From: Leekyejoonella antrihumi
GTDB lineage: Bacteria; Actinomycetota; Actinomycetes; Actinomycetales; Dermatophilaceae
DNA length: 56,733 nt
Assembly (NCBI RefSeq): GCF_007845645.1
Contig: NZ_VCQV01000026.1
Coordinates: forward strand, 18,869 to 75,601
Reading direction: 5' to 3'
This document shows, piece by piece, positions 45,234 to 54,151 of this stretch (position 1 is its first letter; the number at the start of each line of letters is the position of its first letter). The translations under genes and the position numbers were made by a program. Under the pieces are notes generated by a model. It saw nothing but the letters and a program-made list of their open reading frames with translations, had not been told where the DNA came from and searched no databases.

Positions 45234-45935
45234 ATGAATGTCGACATCTGGTCGGATATTGCCTGCCCGTGGTGCTACATCGGCAAGCGCCGCTTCGAGA
45301 AGGCGCTCGCCGACTTCCCGCACCGCGACGAGGTCACCGTCACCTGGCACAGCTTCCAGCTCGACCCGAGCCTGCCGGAGCACTACGACGGCACCGCGAT
45401 CGAATACCTGAGCGAGCGCAAGGGTATGCCAACCGGCCAGGTCCGGGAGATGTTCACTCACGTGGCCGCGCAAGCCAAGGGCGAGGGTCTGTCCTACGAC
45501 TTCGACCATCTCGTCGTCGCCAACAGCCTGCGCGGTCATCAGCTGCTGCACCTGTCCAAGGAGCACGGCGTGGCCGACCTGGTGAAGGAGGCGCTGCTGT
45601 CCGCCCACTTCGAGCACGGTCAGGACATCGGCGACCAGCAGGTCTTGACCGGCATCGGCACCGCGGCCGGGCTCGATGCAGACGAGATCGGCGACGTGCT
45701 GCGCACCGAGCGGTTCCAGGGCGCGATCGAGGCGGACATCGAGCAGGCTCGAGCGATCGGCATCCAGGGCGTCCCGTTCTTCGTCGTCGGCGAACGGTAT
45801 GGCGTTTCCGGCGCACAACCGCCCGAGCTTATCCGGCAGGCCCTCGAAAAGGCTTGGACCGAGACGAATCCCGTGGTCATGGTCGATTCCTCCAGCGGCG
45901 AAGCGGCCTGCGGCCCGGACGGCTGCGCGATCTAG
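45234..45935 (+). CDS. DsbA-family thioredoxin-fold oxidoreductase (FrnE-like)
   Basis: 233 aa from MNVDIWSDIACPWCYIGKRR; an in-frame ATG lies 15 bp upstream. The active site CPWC is at residues 11-14, followed by the helical insert (about 60-160) and the cis-Pro loop GIQGVPFFVVGERYGVSGAQ near 180-200. There is no signal peptide, so it is cytosolic, like FrnE. A C-terminal CGPDGC adds a second Cys pair that may form a redox relay. Confidence 0.9.
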   Translation: MNVDIWSDIACPWCYIGKRRFEKALADFPHRDEVTVTWHSFQLDPSLPEHYDGTAIEYLSERKGMPTGQVREMFTHVAAQAKGEGLSYDFDHLVVANSLRGHQLLHLSKEHGVADLVKEALLSAHFEHGQDIGDQQVLTGIGTAAGLDADEIGDVLRTERFQGAIEADIEQARAIGIQGVPFFVVGERYGVSGAQPPELIRQALEKAWTETNPVVMVDSSSGEAACGPDGCAI

Positions 45936-46003
45936 CCGCTCCGAGACCAGGTCGTCCGAGACGGGGTCGTCGTCGTGCCACTTGCCCGGAGGAGCGGTCG
46001 CCG

Positions 46004-47422
46004 ATGAACTGGTTCGCGACGGACGACTACTGGATTGGCCGATTGGTCTTCCAGCGGATGCTCGCGCTGATCTACCTGCTGGCGTTCGTCGGGACTGCCT
46101 TCCAGTTCCGTGCACTCATCGGCAGCGACGGACTCACACCAATACCTGCATGGCTGCGGCGCGTGCCGTTTCGGCGCTCACCGAGCGTGTTCCACCTGCA
46201 CTACTCCGACCGCGTCTTTGCCCTGCTGACCTGGCTCGGCGCGGCCATCTCGGCCGCACTGCTCGTGGGCGCCGGCGACGCGATCCCGCTCTGGGCATCG
46301 ATGCTGCTCTGGCTGGTCCCATGGGCGCTCTACGTGTCGATCCTCAACGTGGGCCAGGTCTGGTATGGCTTCGGTTGGGAGTCACTCCTGTGCGAAACCG
46401 GCTGCTACGCCATCTTTCTGGGATCAACTCACACGGCGCCTCCGTGGTTGATGCTGATCGCCTTGCGGTGGCTGCTCTTCCGTCTCGAGTTCGGCGCCGG
46501 CCTCATCAAGATCCGCGGCGACTCGTGCTGGCGAGACCTGACCGCCCTCTACTACCACCACGAGACGCAGCCGATGCCGGGTCCGCTCAGCTGGTTCTTT
46601 CACCGGCTGCCACGGCCGGTGCACCGACTGGAGGTCGCCGCCAATCACGTGACGCAGCTGGTCGTCCCCTTCCTGCTCTTTGCCCCAGCTCCGGTCTCGA
46701 CCATCTCGGCGGCAGTCATGATCGTGACTCAGCTCTGGCTCGTGTGCAGTGGCAACTTCTCCTGGTTGAACTGGCTGACGATCACCATCGCAGTGTCCGC
46801 ACTCCCTGACTCTGTCTGGCACGGCGACCTAGGCCTGCCGGTCCCGGCCCAGTCAGGTTCGACGTCCTGGTTCCAGGGCATCGTAATCGCCTTTGCCGCA
46901 GTTGTTCTCGCGCTCAGCTACTGGCCGGCCCGCAACCTGATCGCCAGACGTCAGCTGATGAACTTCAGCTTCAACCGCCTGCACCTGGTGAATGCGTACG
47001 GCGCGTTCGGCAGCATCACGCGCACCCGACAGGAGGTGGTCATCGAGGGCACCAGGGATGCGGGTGCCGGTCTTTCTGCCACCTGGCTGGAGTATGAGTT
47101 CAGGGGGAAGCCAGGCGATCCGCGCCGGCTGCCGAGACAGTTCGCTCCGTACCATCTGCGCCTGGACTGGATGATGTGGTTCCTGGCGCTCGACCCCTAC
47201 CGCGGGCAGGTCTGGTTCATCCCCTTCATGCGGCGGCTGCTGTGCAGTGACCGCGCCACTCTCAAGCTCATTCGTCTGAACCCGTTCCCCGACAGCCCAC
47301 CTCGCCAGGTCCGTGCCTTGATCTACCGATACCGGTTCACGACCTGGGCCGAGCGCCGCGAGACCGGTCAGTGGTGGCACCGAGAGCTGATCGGCCAGAT
47401 GGTGCCTCCCATGCACGACTGA
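46004..47422 (+). CDS. lipase maturation factor (LMF)-family membrane protein
   Basis: 472 aa from MNWFATDDYWIGRLVFQRML, with a GGAGGAG Shine-Dalgarno. About eight helices span residues 15-320. The family hallmark LRWLLFRLEFGAGLIKIRGD with SCWRDLTALYYHHETQPMPG is near 160-200. The C-terminal soluble part (WLEYEFRGKPGDPRRLPRQF, APYHLRLDWMMWFLAL) matches vertebrate LMF1. The bacterial role is unknown, perhaps folding or secretion of hydrolases; no lipase gene is adjacent. Confidence 0.9.
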   Translation: MNWFATDDYWIGRLVFQRMLALIYLLAFVGTAFQFRALIGSDGLTPIPAWLRRVPFRRSPSVFHLHYSDRVFALLTWLGAAISAALLVGAGDAIPLWASMLLWLVPWALYVSILNVGQVWYGFGWESLLCETGCYAIFLGSTHTAPPWLMLIALRWLLFRLEFGAGLIKIRGDSCWRDLTALYYHHETQPMPGPLSWFFHRLPRPVHRLEVAANHVTQLVVPFLLFAPAPVSTISAAVMIVTQLWLVCSGNFSWLNWLTITIAVSALPDSVWHGDLGLPVPAQSGSTSWFQGIVIAFAAVVLALSYWPARNLIARRQLMNFSFNRLHLVNAYGAFGSITRTRQEVVIEGTRDAGAGLSATWLEYEFRGKPGDPRRLPRQFAPYHLRLDWMMWFLALDPYRGQVWFIPFMRRLLCSDRATLKLIRLNPFPDSPPRQVRALIYRYRFTTWAERRETGQWWHRELIGQMVPPMHD

Positions 47423-47495
47423 GTCGTATGCCGCCCGCCGGCCCACTCCGATCAGACCCCCTGTGCACAGAGGATGACTCTGTCGCAGATGCTCA

Positions 47496-48071
47496 TCATT
47501 CAGCGGTGAGGGCCTTCAGCTGGTCGACTGAATCCCGCACGACCTGCAAGAGGGCCTTCACCCCCGGCTCACTCACCCAGCGCTCGAACGCCACCCGGAA
47601 GATCGCCACCCCGGCCTCTGCCGTCAGTCTCGCATCGACATCGGACGCGCCGCGACGACGCAGTCCGTCGGCGAAGGCGACGGACAGCGACGCCATCTTC
47701 ATCAACTCGCGCTCTTGCAGCTCGACATTGGCGGCGATGACCGACTGCCGTCGCTGTGAGAATTTCCGATTGTCGCCGAGCAGTACTGCGGCGGCGTCGA
47801 GTGCGGCCGCGACGGCCTCCATCGGTGGCGCTCCGTCCGGAGCGGCGGCAAGGGCCTGGACCAGGTGCTCCTGCAGCTCGACCGATCCGCCGAACAGCAC
47901 TTCCCGCTTGTCGCTGAAGTAGCGGAAGAACGTCCTGGCCGTCAGTCCCGCCCGTTCGGCGATCTCGGCGACGGTCGTCTGCTCGAATCCCCGCTCGACG
48001 TATAGGTCCATCGCCGCCTCGCGAAGACGCCCGGCGGCGTTCGGTTCCCATCGACCCATACCGTGCAGCAT
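47496..48071 (-). CDS. TetR-family transcriptional regulator
   Basis: 191 aa from MLHGMGRWEPNAAGRLREAA, or four codons shorter. The HTH is about 13-60 (LYVERGFEQTTVAEIAERAG, LTARTFFRYFSDKREVLFGG), with a ligand-binding helical domain after it. Two related 17-bp operator copies lie between it and the divergent epimerase-like gene. It probably represses both in the absence of an unknown ligand. Confidence 0.9.
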   Translation of the reverse strand: MLHGMGRWEPNAAGRLREAAMDLYVERGFEQTTVAEIAERAGLTARTFFRYFSDKREVLFGGSVELQEHLVQALAAAPDGAPPMEAVAAALDAAAVLLGDNRKFSQRRQSVIAANVELQERELMKMASLSVAFADGLRRRGASDVDARLTAEAGVAIFRVAFERWVSEPGVKALLQVVRDSVDQLKALTAE

Positions 48072-48076
48072 ACGTG

Positions 48077-48125
48077 ATGTCACACAGTGACATGCCCGTG
48101 CTATCGTGATGTCATCAAGTGTCAT
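48077..48125. promoter_or_regulatory. pair of TetR operators
   Basis: Site 1 (48077-48093) is ATGTCAC-ACA-GTGACAT, a perfect dyad. Site 2 (48109-48125), ATGTCATCAAGTGTCAT, matches it at 13 of 17 positions. The centres are 32 bp apart (three helical turns). Both lie between the divergent starts. Confidence 0.7.
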
Positions 48126-48171
48126 CACTCATCTCGCCGCTCACAGGAGCGACGAACCCTTGGAGGAACTC

Positions 48172-49071
48172 ATGCGCATCTTCGTCACCGGAGCATCGGG
48201 CTGGATCGGTTCGGCCACCGTGACCGAACTGCTCTACACCGACCATCAGGTCCTCGGCCTCGCCCGCTCGGACACCTCCGCGGCACGAGTCACCGCCCTC
48301 GGCGCACAGGTCCACCGCGGCAGCCTCGACGACCTCGACAGTCTGCGTGCCGGAGCCGCAGCATCCGACGGAGTCGTCCACCTGGGCTACAACCACGACT
48401 TCTCGCGGATGCAGGACGCGGCCCAGACCGACCTCCGGGCGATCGAGGCCTTCGGCGACGTCCTCGCGGGCACCGACCGACCGCTGGTCATCGCCTCGGG
48501 CGTCGCCGGCCTGGCGACCGGACGACCGTCGACCGAGCAAGACCGACCCGACCCGAGCTCCCACCCCAGGGTTGCCAATGCTGCGGCAGCGCTGGCGCTG
48601 GCGGACCGGGGCGTGCGGTCCTCGGCCGTGCGATTCGCGTCGACCGTGCACGGCCCCGGCGATCACGGCTTCGTCGCCGTGCTGGTCGCCATCGCCCGCG
48701 AAAAGGGCGTCTCCGCCTACCTCGGCGACGGCGACGGCCGCTGGCCGGCGGTGCACCGGCTCGACGCCGGCAACCTCGTCCGGCGAGCAGTGGACGATGC
48801 CCCTTCGGGCTCGGTGTGGCACGCCGTCGCCGAGGAGGGCGTGCCTACCCGGGCCATCGCCGAGGCGATCGGTCAGGGGCTTGGCCTGCCGGTGGCCTCG
48901 GTTCGCCCGGACCAGGCGGAGGAGCACTTCGGCTGGCTGGGTCAGTTCTTCGGCGGTGACTACCCGGCATCGAGCACGCAGACCCGTGAGCTGCTCGACT
49001 GGGACCCGACGCAACCCGGACTGATCACCGACCTCAAGGGCGGTTCCTACTTCGAGGTCCCGACCAGCTGA
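48172..49071 (+). CDS. NAD(P)-dependent extended SDR (epimerase/dehydratase-like)
   Basis: 299 aa from MRIFVTGASGWIGSATVTEL, with a GGAGGAACTC Shine-Dalgarno. It has the Rossmann motif GASGWIG, VVHLGYNHDF and a truncated Y-x3-K region: the usual Tyr is not obvious and the segment reads SSHPRVANAAAALALADRGV. So the protein may be a NAD(P)-binding sensor or an atypical reductase. Under control of the divergent TetR regulator and its two operators. Confidence 0.85.
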   Translation: MRIFVTGASGWIGSATVTELLYTDHQVLGLARSDTSAARVTALGAQVHRGSLDDLDSLRAGAAASDGVVHLGYNHDFSRMQDAAQTDLRAIEAFGDVLAGTDRPLVIASGVAGLATGRPSTEQDRPDPSSHPRVANAAAALALADRGVRSSAVRFASTVHGPGDHGFVAVLVAIAREKGVSAYLGDGDGRWPAVHRLDAGNLVRRAVDDAPSGSVWHAVAEEGVPTRAIAEAIGQGLGLPVASVRPDQAEEHFGWLGQFFGGDYPASSTQTRELLDWDPTQPGLITDLKGGSYFEVPTS

Positions 49072-49133
49072 CACCCGCCCGCTCTACGGTCGCGGGAGAA
49101 GGCGTTAGCGCAGCACCGGGGGGGTCGACCACC

Positions 49134-49592
49134 TCAGTCACTCTCTGCGAGTCGTCCCAGGCGGTCGATCGAGGCCTGGAGCTTGCCGGACGTGGTGTCT
49201 CGAGCGCGCTCCAGGCGCCCCGGGTCGGTCAGCTGCGACCAGTCGTAGGTGTGCGTCACCCGGGCATGGTCCTCGTCGAGAGGTTCGACCTCCCACCGCC
49301 ACAGGTGTCCCGGCGGCTGCGCACCCGGCTCGGCGGGACGCCAGGCGATGGCGCGACCTTCTGTGAACTCCACGACGTGGTTCTCCCGCACGGCGCCGCT
49401 GTGGAGGGTCGTCCGGAAGACGTCACCGACCGCGCGCACGCGCTGGCCGGATTCGGCCTCTCGCAGGTTGTCATTACCGTCCCACCGCGGCTGTATCGCC
49501 GGGTCCGCGATCAGCTCGAAGACGGCCTGCGCCGAGGCGTTGATCGTGTCACTGGCACGCACGATGTGCGATTCTCCCGCGATGCTGGTCAT
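49134..49592 (-). CDS. SRPBCC (START-like) family protein
   Basis: 152 aa. The N-terminal ASDTINASAQAVFELIADPA and NDNLREAESGQRV are the first strand-helix of polyketide-cyclase/START-like pockets. RWEVEPLDEDHARVTHTYDW is the central sheet, and the last 30 residues form the long C-terminal helix. These proteins bind hydrophobic ligands. No partner enzyme is evident; an MDR reductase follows on the same strand, further upstream. Confidence 0.85.
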   Translation of the reverse strand: MTSIAGESHIVRASDTINASAQAVFELIADPAIQPRWDGNDNLREAESGQRVRAVGDVFRTTLHSGAVRENHVVEFTEGRAIAWRPAEPGAQPPGHLWRWEVEPLDEDHARVTHTYDWSQLTDPGRLERARDTTSGKLQASIDRLGRLAESD

Positions 49593-49648
49593 GCGCCCAT
49601 CATTCCATCAGCGCGGCCGCTTGTGGCCGCCGCCGCAGGTCGCACCCG

Positions 49649-50650
49649 TCAGCTTCGCCGCGCCGACATCGACACGATGACTCGACCGCGGCTCCCGCCG
49701 GTGAGCAACGACTCGAATGCCTCTGAGACACTCTCGATACCCTCAAATACGGTGTGCACACTGCGAACTTTCTTGTCTCTCAGCCACATCCGGACCTGTG
49801 ACTCGAACTTCGGTCGAAGGTCTTCGTGGGCCGTCACCGCGAAGCCGCGCAACGTGAGCTCCTGGTAGATGGCGTTGCGGTAGTTGGCCGGCGCTCCGGA
49901 TCCTCTCACGGCTCCACAGATGACCACCCGCCCGCCAAAGTTGAGCACCTCCAGCGCGGCCTCGAGCTGCTCGCCGCCGACGTTGTCGTAGTAGAGATCG
50001 ATCCCGTCCGGCGCCGCCGCACGCAGCAGATCGACCGCGGCGCCGTCGTGCCTGTTGATGGCACGGTCTGCGCCCAGCACCTCGGTCAGCAGCGCGACCT
50101 TCTCTGCGGATCCGGCGACGCCGATGACGCTCGCACCACGAGCCTTCGCAAACTGCACCGCACAGCTCCCTACCCCGCCTGCGGCGCCCGAGACGTACAC
50201 GACCTCGCCCGGTTGAACCTGGCCGATGCCGATCATGCCCGTGTAGGCGGTGAAGCCGACATGCCCCAGGACCGTGAGGTGCGCGTCGAGGTCGTCGCCC
50301 GACGTCGGCCGGTCGATGCGGCGCAGCTCGCTCGCGTCGACGACGGCAGCCGTGCTCCAGGGCACCTTGCCCACGGCGAGGTCACCGGGCTGAAAGCGAG
50401 CGTCGGTGGACTCGAGCACCTGGACCACCGCGTCGCTCGCGGGCACGTCGCCGATACCGATACCCGGGCCGTATGCCGTGCCCTTGCCGCCGATCCGATG
50501 CGCCAGTCCGGCGTTCAGGCCGAGCCGGCGCACGCCGACCAGCACCTGCCCAGGACCCGGCGACGTGAGGTCGGCGTCGAATACGCCGAAGCTGGCCGGC
50601 GTGACCGCCCCATCAGGAATCGCGGTCAGTCGCACCTCGTGGCATCGCAT
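49649..50650 (-). CDS. MDR-family NADP-dependent oxidoreductase (curcumin/2-alkenal reductase-like)
   Basis: 333 aa. The N-terminal GroES-like domain (PGPGQVLVGVRRLGLNAGLA) and the nucleotide-binding motif VYVSGAAGGVGSCAVQFAKA near residues 155-174 are clear. DLYYDNVGGEQLEAALEVLN and GGRVVICGAVRGSG are typical of the leukotriene-B4/curA branch of Zn-independent MDR enzymes. No Zn-ligand Cys is present. Likely reduces alpha,beta-unsaturated carbonyls. Confidence 0.9.
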   Translation of the reverse strand: MRCHEVRLTAIPDGAVTPASFGVFDADLTSPGPGQVLVGVRRLGLNAGLAHRIGGKGTAYGPGIGIGDVPASDAVVQVLESTDARFQPGDLAVGKVPWSTAAVVDASELRRIDRPTSGDDLDAHLTVLGHVGFTAYTGMIGIGQVQPGEVVYVSGAAGGVGSCAVQFAKARGASVIGVAGSAEKVALLTEVLGADRAINRHDGAAVDLLRAAAPDGIDLYYDNVGGEQLEAALEVLNFGGRVVICGAVRGSGAPANYRNAIYQELTLRGFAVTAHEDLRPKFESQVRMWLRDKKVRSVHTVFEGIESVSEAFESLLTGGSRGRVIVSMSARRS

Positions 50651-50694
50651 GACCCGACCCTATGTCCGCAGTCCGCATGCCGCGCGCCGCCAAC

Positions 50695-51262
50695 TCAGGA
50701 GAGCGCAGCAAGAAATGACAGGGTGCGCTCGAGCAGGACGCCGGCCGCTTCCCGGTTGTACGCGTCGAGGGACGAGTCCGCGAACAGGTGCGCCGTGCCG
50801 GAGTAGAGGAAGAGCTCGGCCGTCGGCGACGAGTCGGCCAGGTCGCGAGCGAACTCCAGGTATTCGGCAAACCACTCGTCGTCCACGCCGCCATGGATCT
50901 GGACCGGCACGCCTTCGGGCCACTGGCCGAACTCCGAGACCGGGAGGCAGGACTCGAAGAAGAGAGCGCCCTTGGCACCCGCACGGGTCTGAACGAGTTT
51001 CTGGGCCGGCATCACCCCCATCGAGAAACCGGCGTAGACAGTCTCGGTGGACAACGCCTCCGCGGCAGCGACACCCCGGGCAAGAACGTTGTCGAACCCG
51101 ATCCCCCGAGCGTGCGCGACGCCGGATTCGACTTCGTCGAACGTGCGGCGTCGAACAGGTCGGAACGCGCACGGTGTGTCCCGCAGGGCCCAACTCGTCG
51201 GCGAATGCACGCACGCCCTTCGTGAGCCCCTGGGCGTGGTGGAACAGGATGACCTCGGACAC
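50695..51262 (-). pseudogene. dienelactone hydrolase family protein, two one-base lesions
   Basis: The start MSEVILFHHAQGLTKGVRAF to HTVRVP is in one frame. DLFDA follows in a second, and RTFDEVESGVAHARGIGFDN through the C-terminus in a third. The nucleophile elbow is GFSMG, and SGTAHLFADSSLDAY holds the His region. The two shifts lie at about 51149 and 51160, each compatible with one lost G in a GG pair. With both repaired, the protein would be a normal about 190-aa hydrolase. Confidence 0.8.
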
Positions 51263-51320
51263 GGGCGCTCCATCTCCTGGTCCAACAATCTCGAACGTTC
51301 CAGAACGCTAGTACGTCCTG

Positions 51321-51410
51321 TCATCGGCCGCCATCGTCACGGAACTCAGCACAGCGGTCGGCCGTCCGAAGAGCACGATCGCCCACCACGTCAGAGTGCT
51401 CGTGGCGTCC
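51321..51410 (+). pseudogene. ArsR-type HTH fragment
   Basis: A rightward frame reads IVTELSTAVGRPKSTIAHHV and RVLVASH, the recognition-helix region of ArsR/HTH_20 regulators. Neither the N-terminal helix nor the wing and dimerisation parts remain. It lies between the hydrolase and an SRPBCC gene. The rest of 51263-51485 shows nothing else. Confidence 0.5.
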
Positions 51411-51485
51411 CACAGACCGATCGGCGTCCAGGAGGCCATCGTGAGTCACGCGGGATGCGACGTGAGTGGTCTTCCGTTGGCTCTG

Positions 51486-52034
51486 CTACGTGATGGCGGC
51501 GGCCAGCTCCTGGTACGGCGGAATGAGCTCGTCCCACCGCGGCTCGGTGTGGCCGCGGTCACGGCCGGCAAGGTAGTCGGACAGATTCTCGGCATGAATC
51601 TGCCATCCGACCCCGTAGAAGGCGATCACGTCCAGTGGCATGCCCTTCACGTCGATCACCAGGATGGCCCCACCGCCGTCCGCGGTCAGCGTGACCTCGA
51701 TGACCGCGTCGAAGGGCGGCGCGCCCTGCCCGCGCCGGTAGGACCTCTCGGTCTCTCGGGTCGACACCAGCAGCCGCACCGGGGCCTCGCAGGCCTCCAC
51801 CCGCCCGGCCGCCTCGACCTCGTCGGCCGGGATGTAGGTGCGGAACTCTCCCCCCTGGTGGAGGTCGCCTGCTACCTGGCCGTACCAGCGGCCAAGGCGG
51901 ATCGGATCGGTGAGCGCGTCCCAAAGGTCGTCGACAGTTGTGTCGTAGCGGTTCTCGATGCGCACGGCGCCGGCACCGTCAGCCGATCGCAGGCTGCCAA
52001 GGATGCGGGTGGCGGAATGCTCGTTACCGGTCAT
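51486..52034 (-). CDS. SRPBCC (AHSA1-like) family protein
   Basis: 182 aa from MTGNEHSATRILGSLRSADG. IENRYDTTVDDLWDALTDPI and RLGRWYGQVAGDLHQGGEF are the AHSA1-type start. The sheet ends in VTLTADGGGAILVIDVKGMP and a long C-terminal helix. It probably binds a hydrophobic ligand. A broken ArsR fragment lies nearby on the other strand, whereas the equivalent pair at 54.5 kb is intact. Confidence 0.87.
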   Translation of the reverse strand: MTGNEHSATRILGSLRSADGAGAVRIENRYDTTVDDLWDALTDPIRLGRWYGQVAGDLHQGGEFRTYIPADEVEAAGRVEACEAPVRLLVSTRETERSYRRGQGAPPFDAVIEVTLTADGGGAILVIDVKGMPLDVIAFYGVGWQIHAENLSDYLAGRDRGHTEPRWDELIPPYQELAAAIT

Positions 52035-52384
52035 CTGGAACTCCTTCGCGTGTGGCTTTCCTGGAGACGTCGCGGTATGCGACGCGTCCAGTCTCTGCTC
52101 CCTCAGCGCCCGGTGGGAACCCGGCGGCCACTGCAAGCCCTGTCCTGGCCCGCATTCAGCCGCACCGGACGCCCGGGCCGGACGCAGCAGGCTCGTCGTG
52201 GTGCAAATCGGCCGATGAGGTCGCACGGTCAACGCATGGCGAACCGCCCGGAGCATGCCACAAGACGATCGGTGTACGGTCACGCACCGCGTGACGATCG
52301 GCCTACGGTGGCGAAGAATCGGAGCGAAGAGTCTGGAAGAGAAGCAGCATGCATTACCTGTAGCGCGTCCCTCGCGTCGGACCT
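52035..52384. other. intergenic stretch without a gene
   Basis: Frames in both directions have no convincing start or domain. The only structure I note is a GTCACG-CACCG-CGTGAC dyad near 52283-52299, which could be a regulator site for the SRPBCC gene. Confidence 0.4.
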
Positions 52385-52885
52385 CTACAGGGCCAGAGTC
52401 TCGGCCGCGAGCTCTCGCGATTGCTCGCCGAAAAGACGAACGGTGACCCTACGTACATCCACTGGGATATCGAAGAGCGCGAACTGGTAGCCCGTCACTG
52501 TGCTTCGCTCCATCGCTGGGGATGATGCTGGGGCAACGGCACCATTCATCAAATCCACTTCGACGGCACGAACCACCTCATCGACAGTCACCAGCAAGAG
52601 GCCCACTCCAAGACCGTCCGGCACGGAAAACATTGACGTCATGAGGGTGCTGCCGTCGGGAGGACAACCGAAGGTTTCTACCCCCTGACGAAATCTGGAT
52701 CCGCCATCAAGCGTCGTGGCGAGGCAGCGGCCCATCCCCATCGTGCCCGTCTCCATCGGGATCAGACAGTCATCGAGCTTCCACCTGACGTTCCTGGTGG
52801 CGCCTTCTCCAGCCCTCTTGTACTCTTCGCGGACCTTCGAGATCAGAGACTCACCCATAGGAACATGGTTCCACGAGATGGTCAC
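52385..52885 (-). CDS. hypothetical protein (166 aa)
   Basis: Starts MTISWNHVPMGESLISKVRE. It has no signal peptide or membrane helix. The protein looks like an alternating alpha/beta fold with a Gly/Met-rich middle (METGTMGMGRCLATTLDGGS) and a strand-rich C-terminus (TGYQFALFDIPVDVRRVTVR). I do not recognise a family. It is a lone gene flanked by accessory VOC and SRPBCC genes. Confidence 0.65.
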   Translation of the reverse strand: MTISWNHVPMGESLISKVREEYKRAGEGATRNVRWKLDDCLIPMETGTMGMGRCLATTLDGGSRFRQGVETFGCPPDGSTLMTSMFSVPDGLGVGLLLVTVDEVVRAVEVDLMNGAVAPASSPAMERSTVTGYQFALFDIPVDVRRVTVRLFGEQSRELAAETLAL

Positions 52886-52945
52886 GTCTCGCCTGCGGCG
52901 TAAATGACCGATCGCTAATTGCTCCGCAGAGGATCGGCGTGCGGG

Positions 52946-53335
52946 TCAGTCTTCGGCGGGTTGGTTCAGGAACCAACGGTGTCCGAATGGGTCGGTGAAG
53001 ACCGCGACTCTTCCGGCAGGCGGGCTGTCCTCGGGCCCGCGTGTCATCGAGATCCCCGCTGCACTGACGCGGGCAGCGACCGCGTCGACGTCGGTCACCG
53101 TCAGATGCAGTGACACCGCCGAACCGCGGTTTGGGTCAGGAGCGGCGACCCCGGCCGAGTCGAACGGGTCGGACATCATCCAGTGAGCCTGACCGATGGC
53201 CAGCTCGCAGTGCCCGACCCGCCCGTCGTCCATGACGACGGGCGGGTACGTCACCTCGGCGCCCAGCGCGGTGGCGTACCACTCGATGGCTGATCGTGCG
53301 TCAGGGACGCACAGGTAGGGGGTCAGCTGGTTCAT
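52946..53335 (-). CDS. VOC-family (PhnB/YdeI-like) protein
   Basis: 129 aa. MNQLTPYLCVPDARSAIEWY begins a two-repeat VOC fold. HCELAIGQAHWMMSDPF and SLHLTVTDVDAVAARVSAAG are the central strands, and VAVFTDPFGHRWFLNQ is the typical end. It resembles PhnB-type proteins with unknown ligands. It lies 15 bp downstream of the MerR-VOC gene on the same strand, so the two form an operon. Confidence 0.9.
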   Translation of the reverse strand: MNQLTPYLCVPDARSAIEWYATALGAEVTYPPVVMDDGRVGHCELAIGQAHWMMSDPFDSAGVAAPDPNRGSAVSLHLTVTDVDAVAARVSAAGISMTRGPEDSPPAGRVAVFTDPFGHRWFLNQPAED

Positions 53336-53350
53336 GGGGGCTCCTGTTCT

Positions 53351-54151
53351 TCAAAATGTCGACTCGGTCAACGGGGTCTGAAAGGACCAGAGATGGCCTT
53401 CCGGGTCGCGGACGCTGTACTCACGCATTCCGTAGGGCATGTCGGTCGGCCCGTAGTCGATCGCGGCGCCGGACGCGGCCACGCGGGCGTGGTGAGCATC
53501 GACGTCGTCGACCAGCACAGCGAGCGAGGCGGTGACCGTGCCGGTGGTCAGCGGCGAGACCATCCGGTGCTCGGGGGCCTCCCTGTGCAGCCAGACCACC
53601 CCGTCACCGGCGTGCACCTCGGCGTGGACTGCCCGGTCGCCGTCGTGGCTGATCGGTCCGGGAGCCAGGCCCAACACGTCGACCAAGTAGGTATGCCCGG
53701 CGGCGATGTCGCGATAAACGAGCAACGTCACCCGTCGTGTCAGCGCAGGCTCCTCGGTATGCAGGCCCAAGAGCAGGTCGAGCAGGGCCTCATCGCTGGG
53801 ACGGTCGCCGTCCAAGAGTCGATCCTCCACCGCGCGGACCCGTTCTCGCTGCCGGGCCAGGTCGACCAGTCGAGCATCGAGATCGGCCAGGTGGCGGCGG
53901 GTCAGTGCTCGCAGGTCGTCCGCGTCGGGGTCGATCTCCACCAGAGGCGTACCTAGCTCGCGAAGCAGCCAGACCCGGTAGAGCCGATCCAGGCTGACGC
54001 TGTCGTAGCGGCGTCTGCCGCCCGCATCGCGGACGGGAATCAACAGGCCGAACTCTTCGTAGTAGCGCAAAGTGCGTTCGGTGACGCCGGCGGACCGAGC
54101 AACGTCGCCGATGCCGCACTGTCTGGAGTTGGCGTTGACCATGCTCGTCAC
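53351..54151 (-). CDS. MerR-family regulator fused to a VOC domain
   Basis: 266 aa from a GTG with GAGG seven bases upstream (ATG at 54142 is the alternative). Residues about 12-80 are a MerR HTH (GIGDVARSAGVTERTLRYYE, YDSVSLDRLYRVWLLRELGT) and about 80-125 the coiled-coil dimer helix (LADLDARLVDLARQRERVRA). From about 140 a full VOC domain follows (TLLVYRDIAAGHTYLVDVLG, VLVDDVDAHHARVAASGAAI, YSVRDPEGHLWSFQT). The VOC domain probably is the ligand sensor. The downstream VOC gene may bind the same compound. Confidence 0.9.
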   Translation of the reverse strand: MTSMVNANSRQCGIGDVARSAGVTERTLRYYEEFGLLIPVRDAGGRRRYDSVSLDRLYRVWLLRELGTPLVEIDPDADDLRALTRRHLADLDARLVDLARQRERVRAVEDRLLDGDRPSDEALLDLLLGLHTEEPALTRRVTLLVYRDIAAGHTYLVDVLGLAPGPISHDGDRAVHAEVHAGDGVVWLHREAPEHRMVSPLTTGTVTASLAVLVDDVDAHHARVAASGAAIDYGPTDMPYGMREYSVRDPEGHLWSFQTPLTESTF

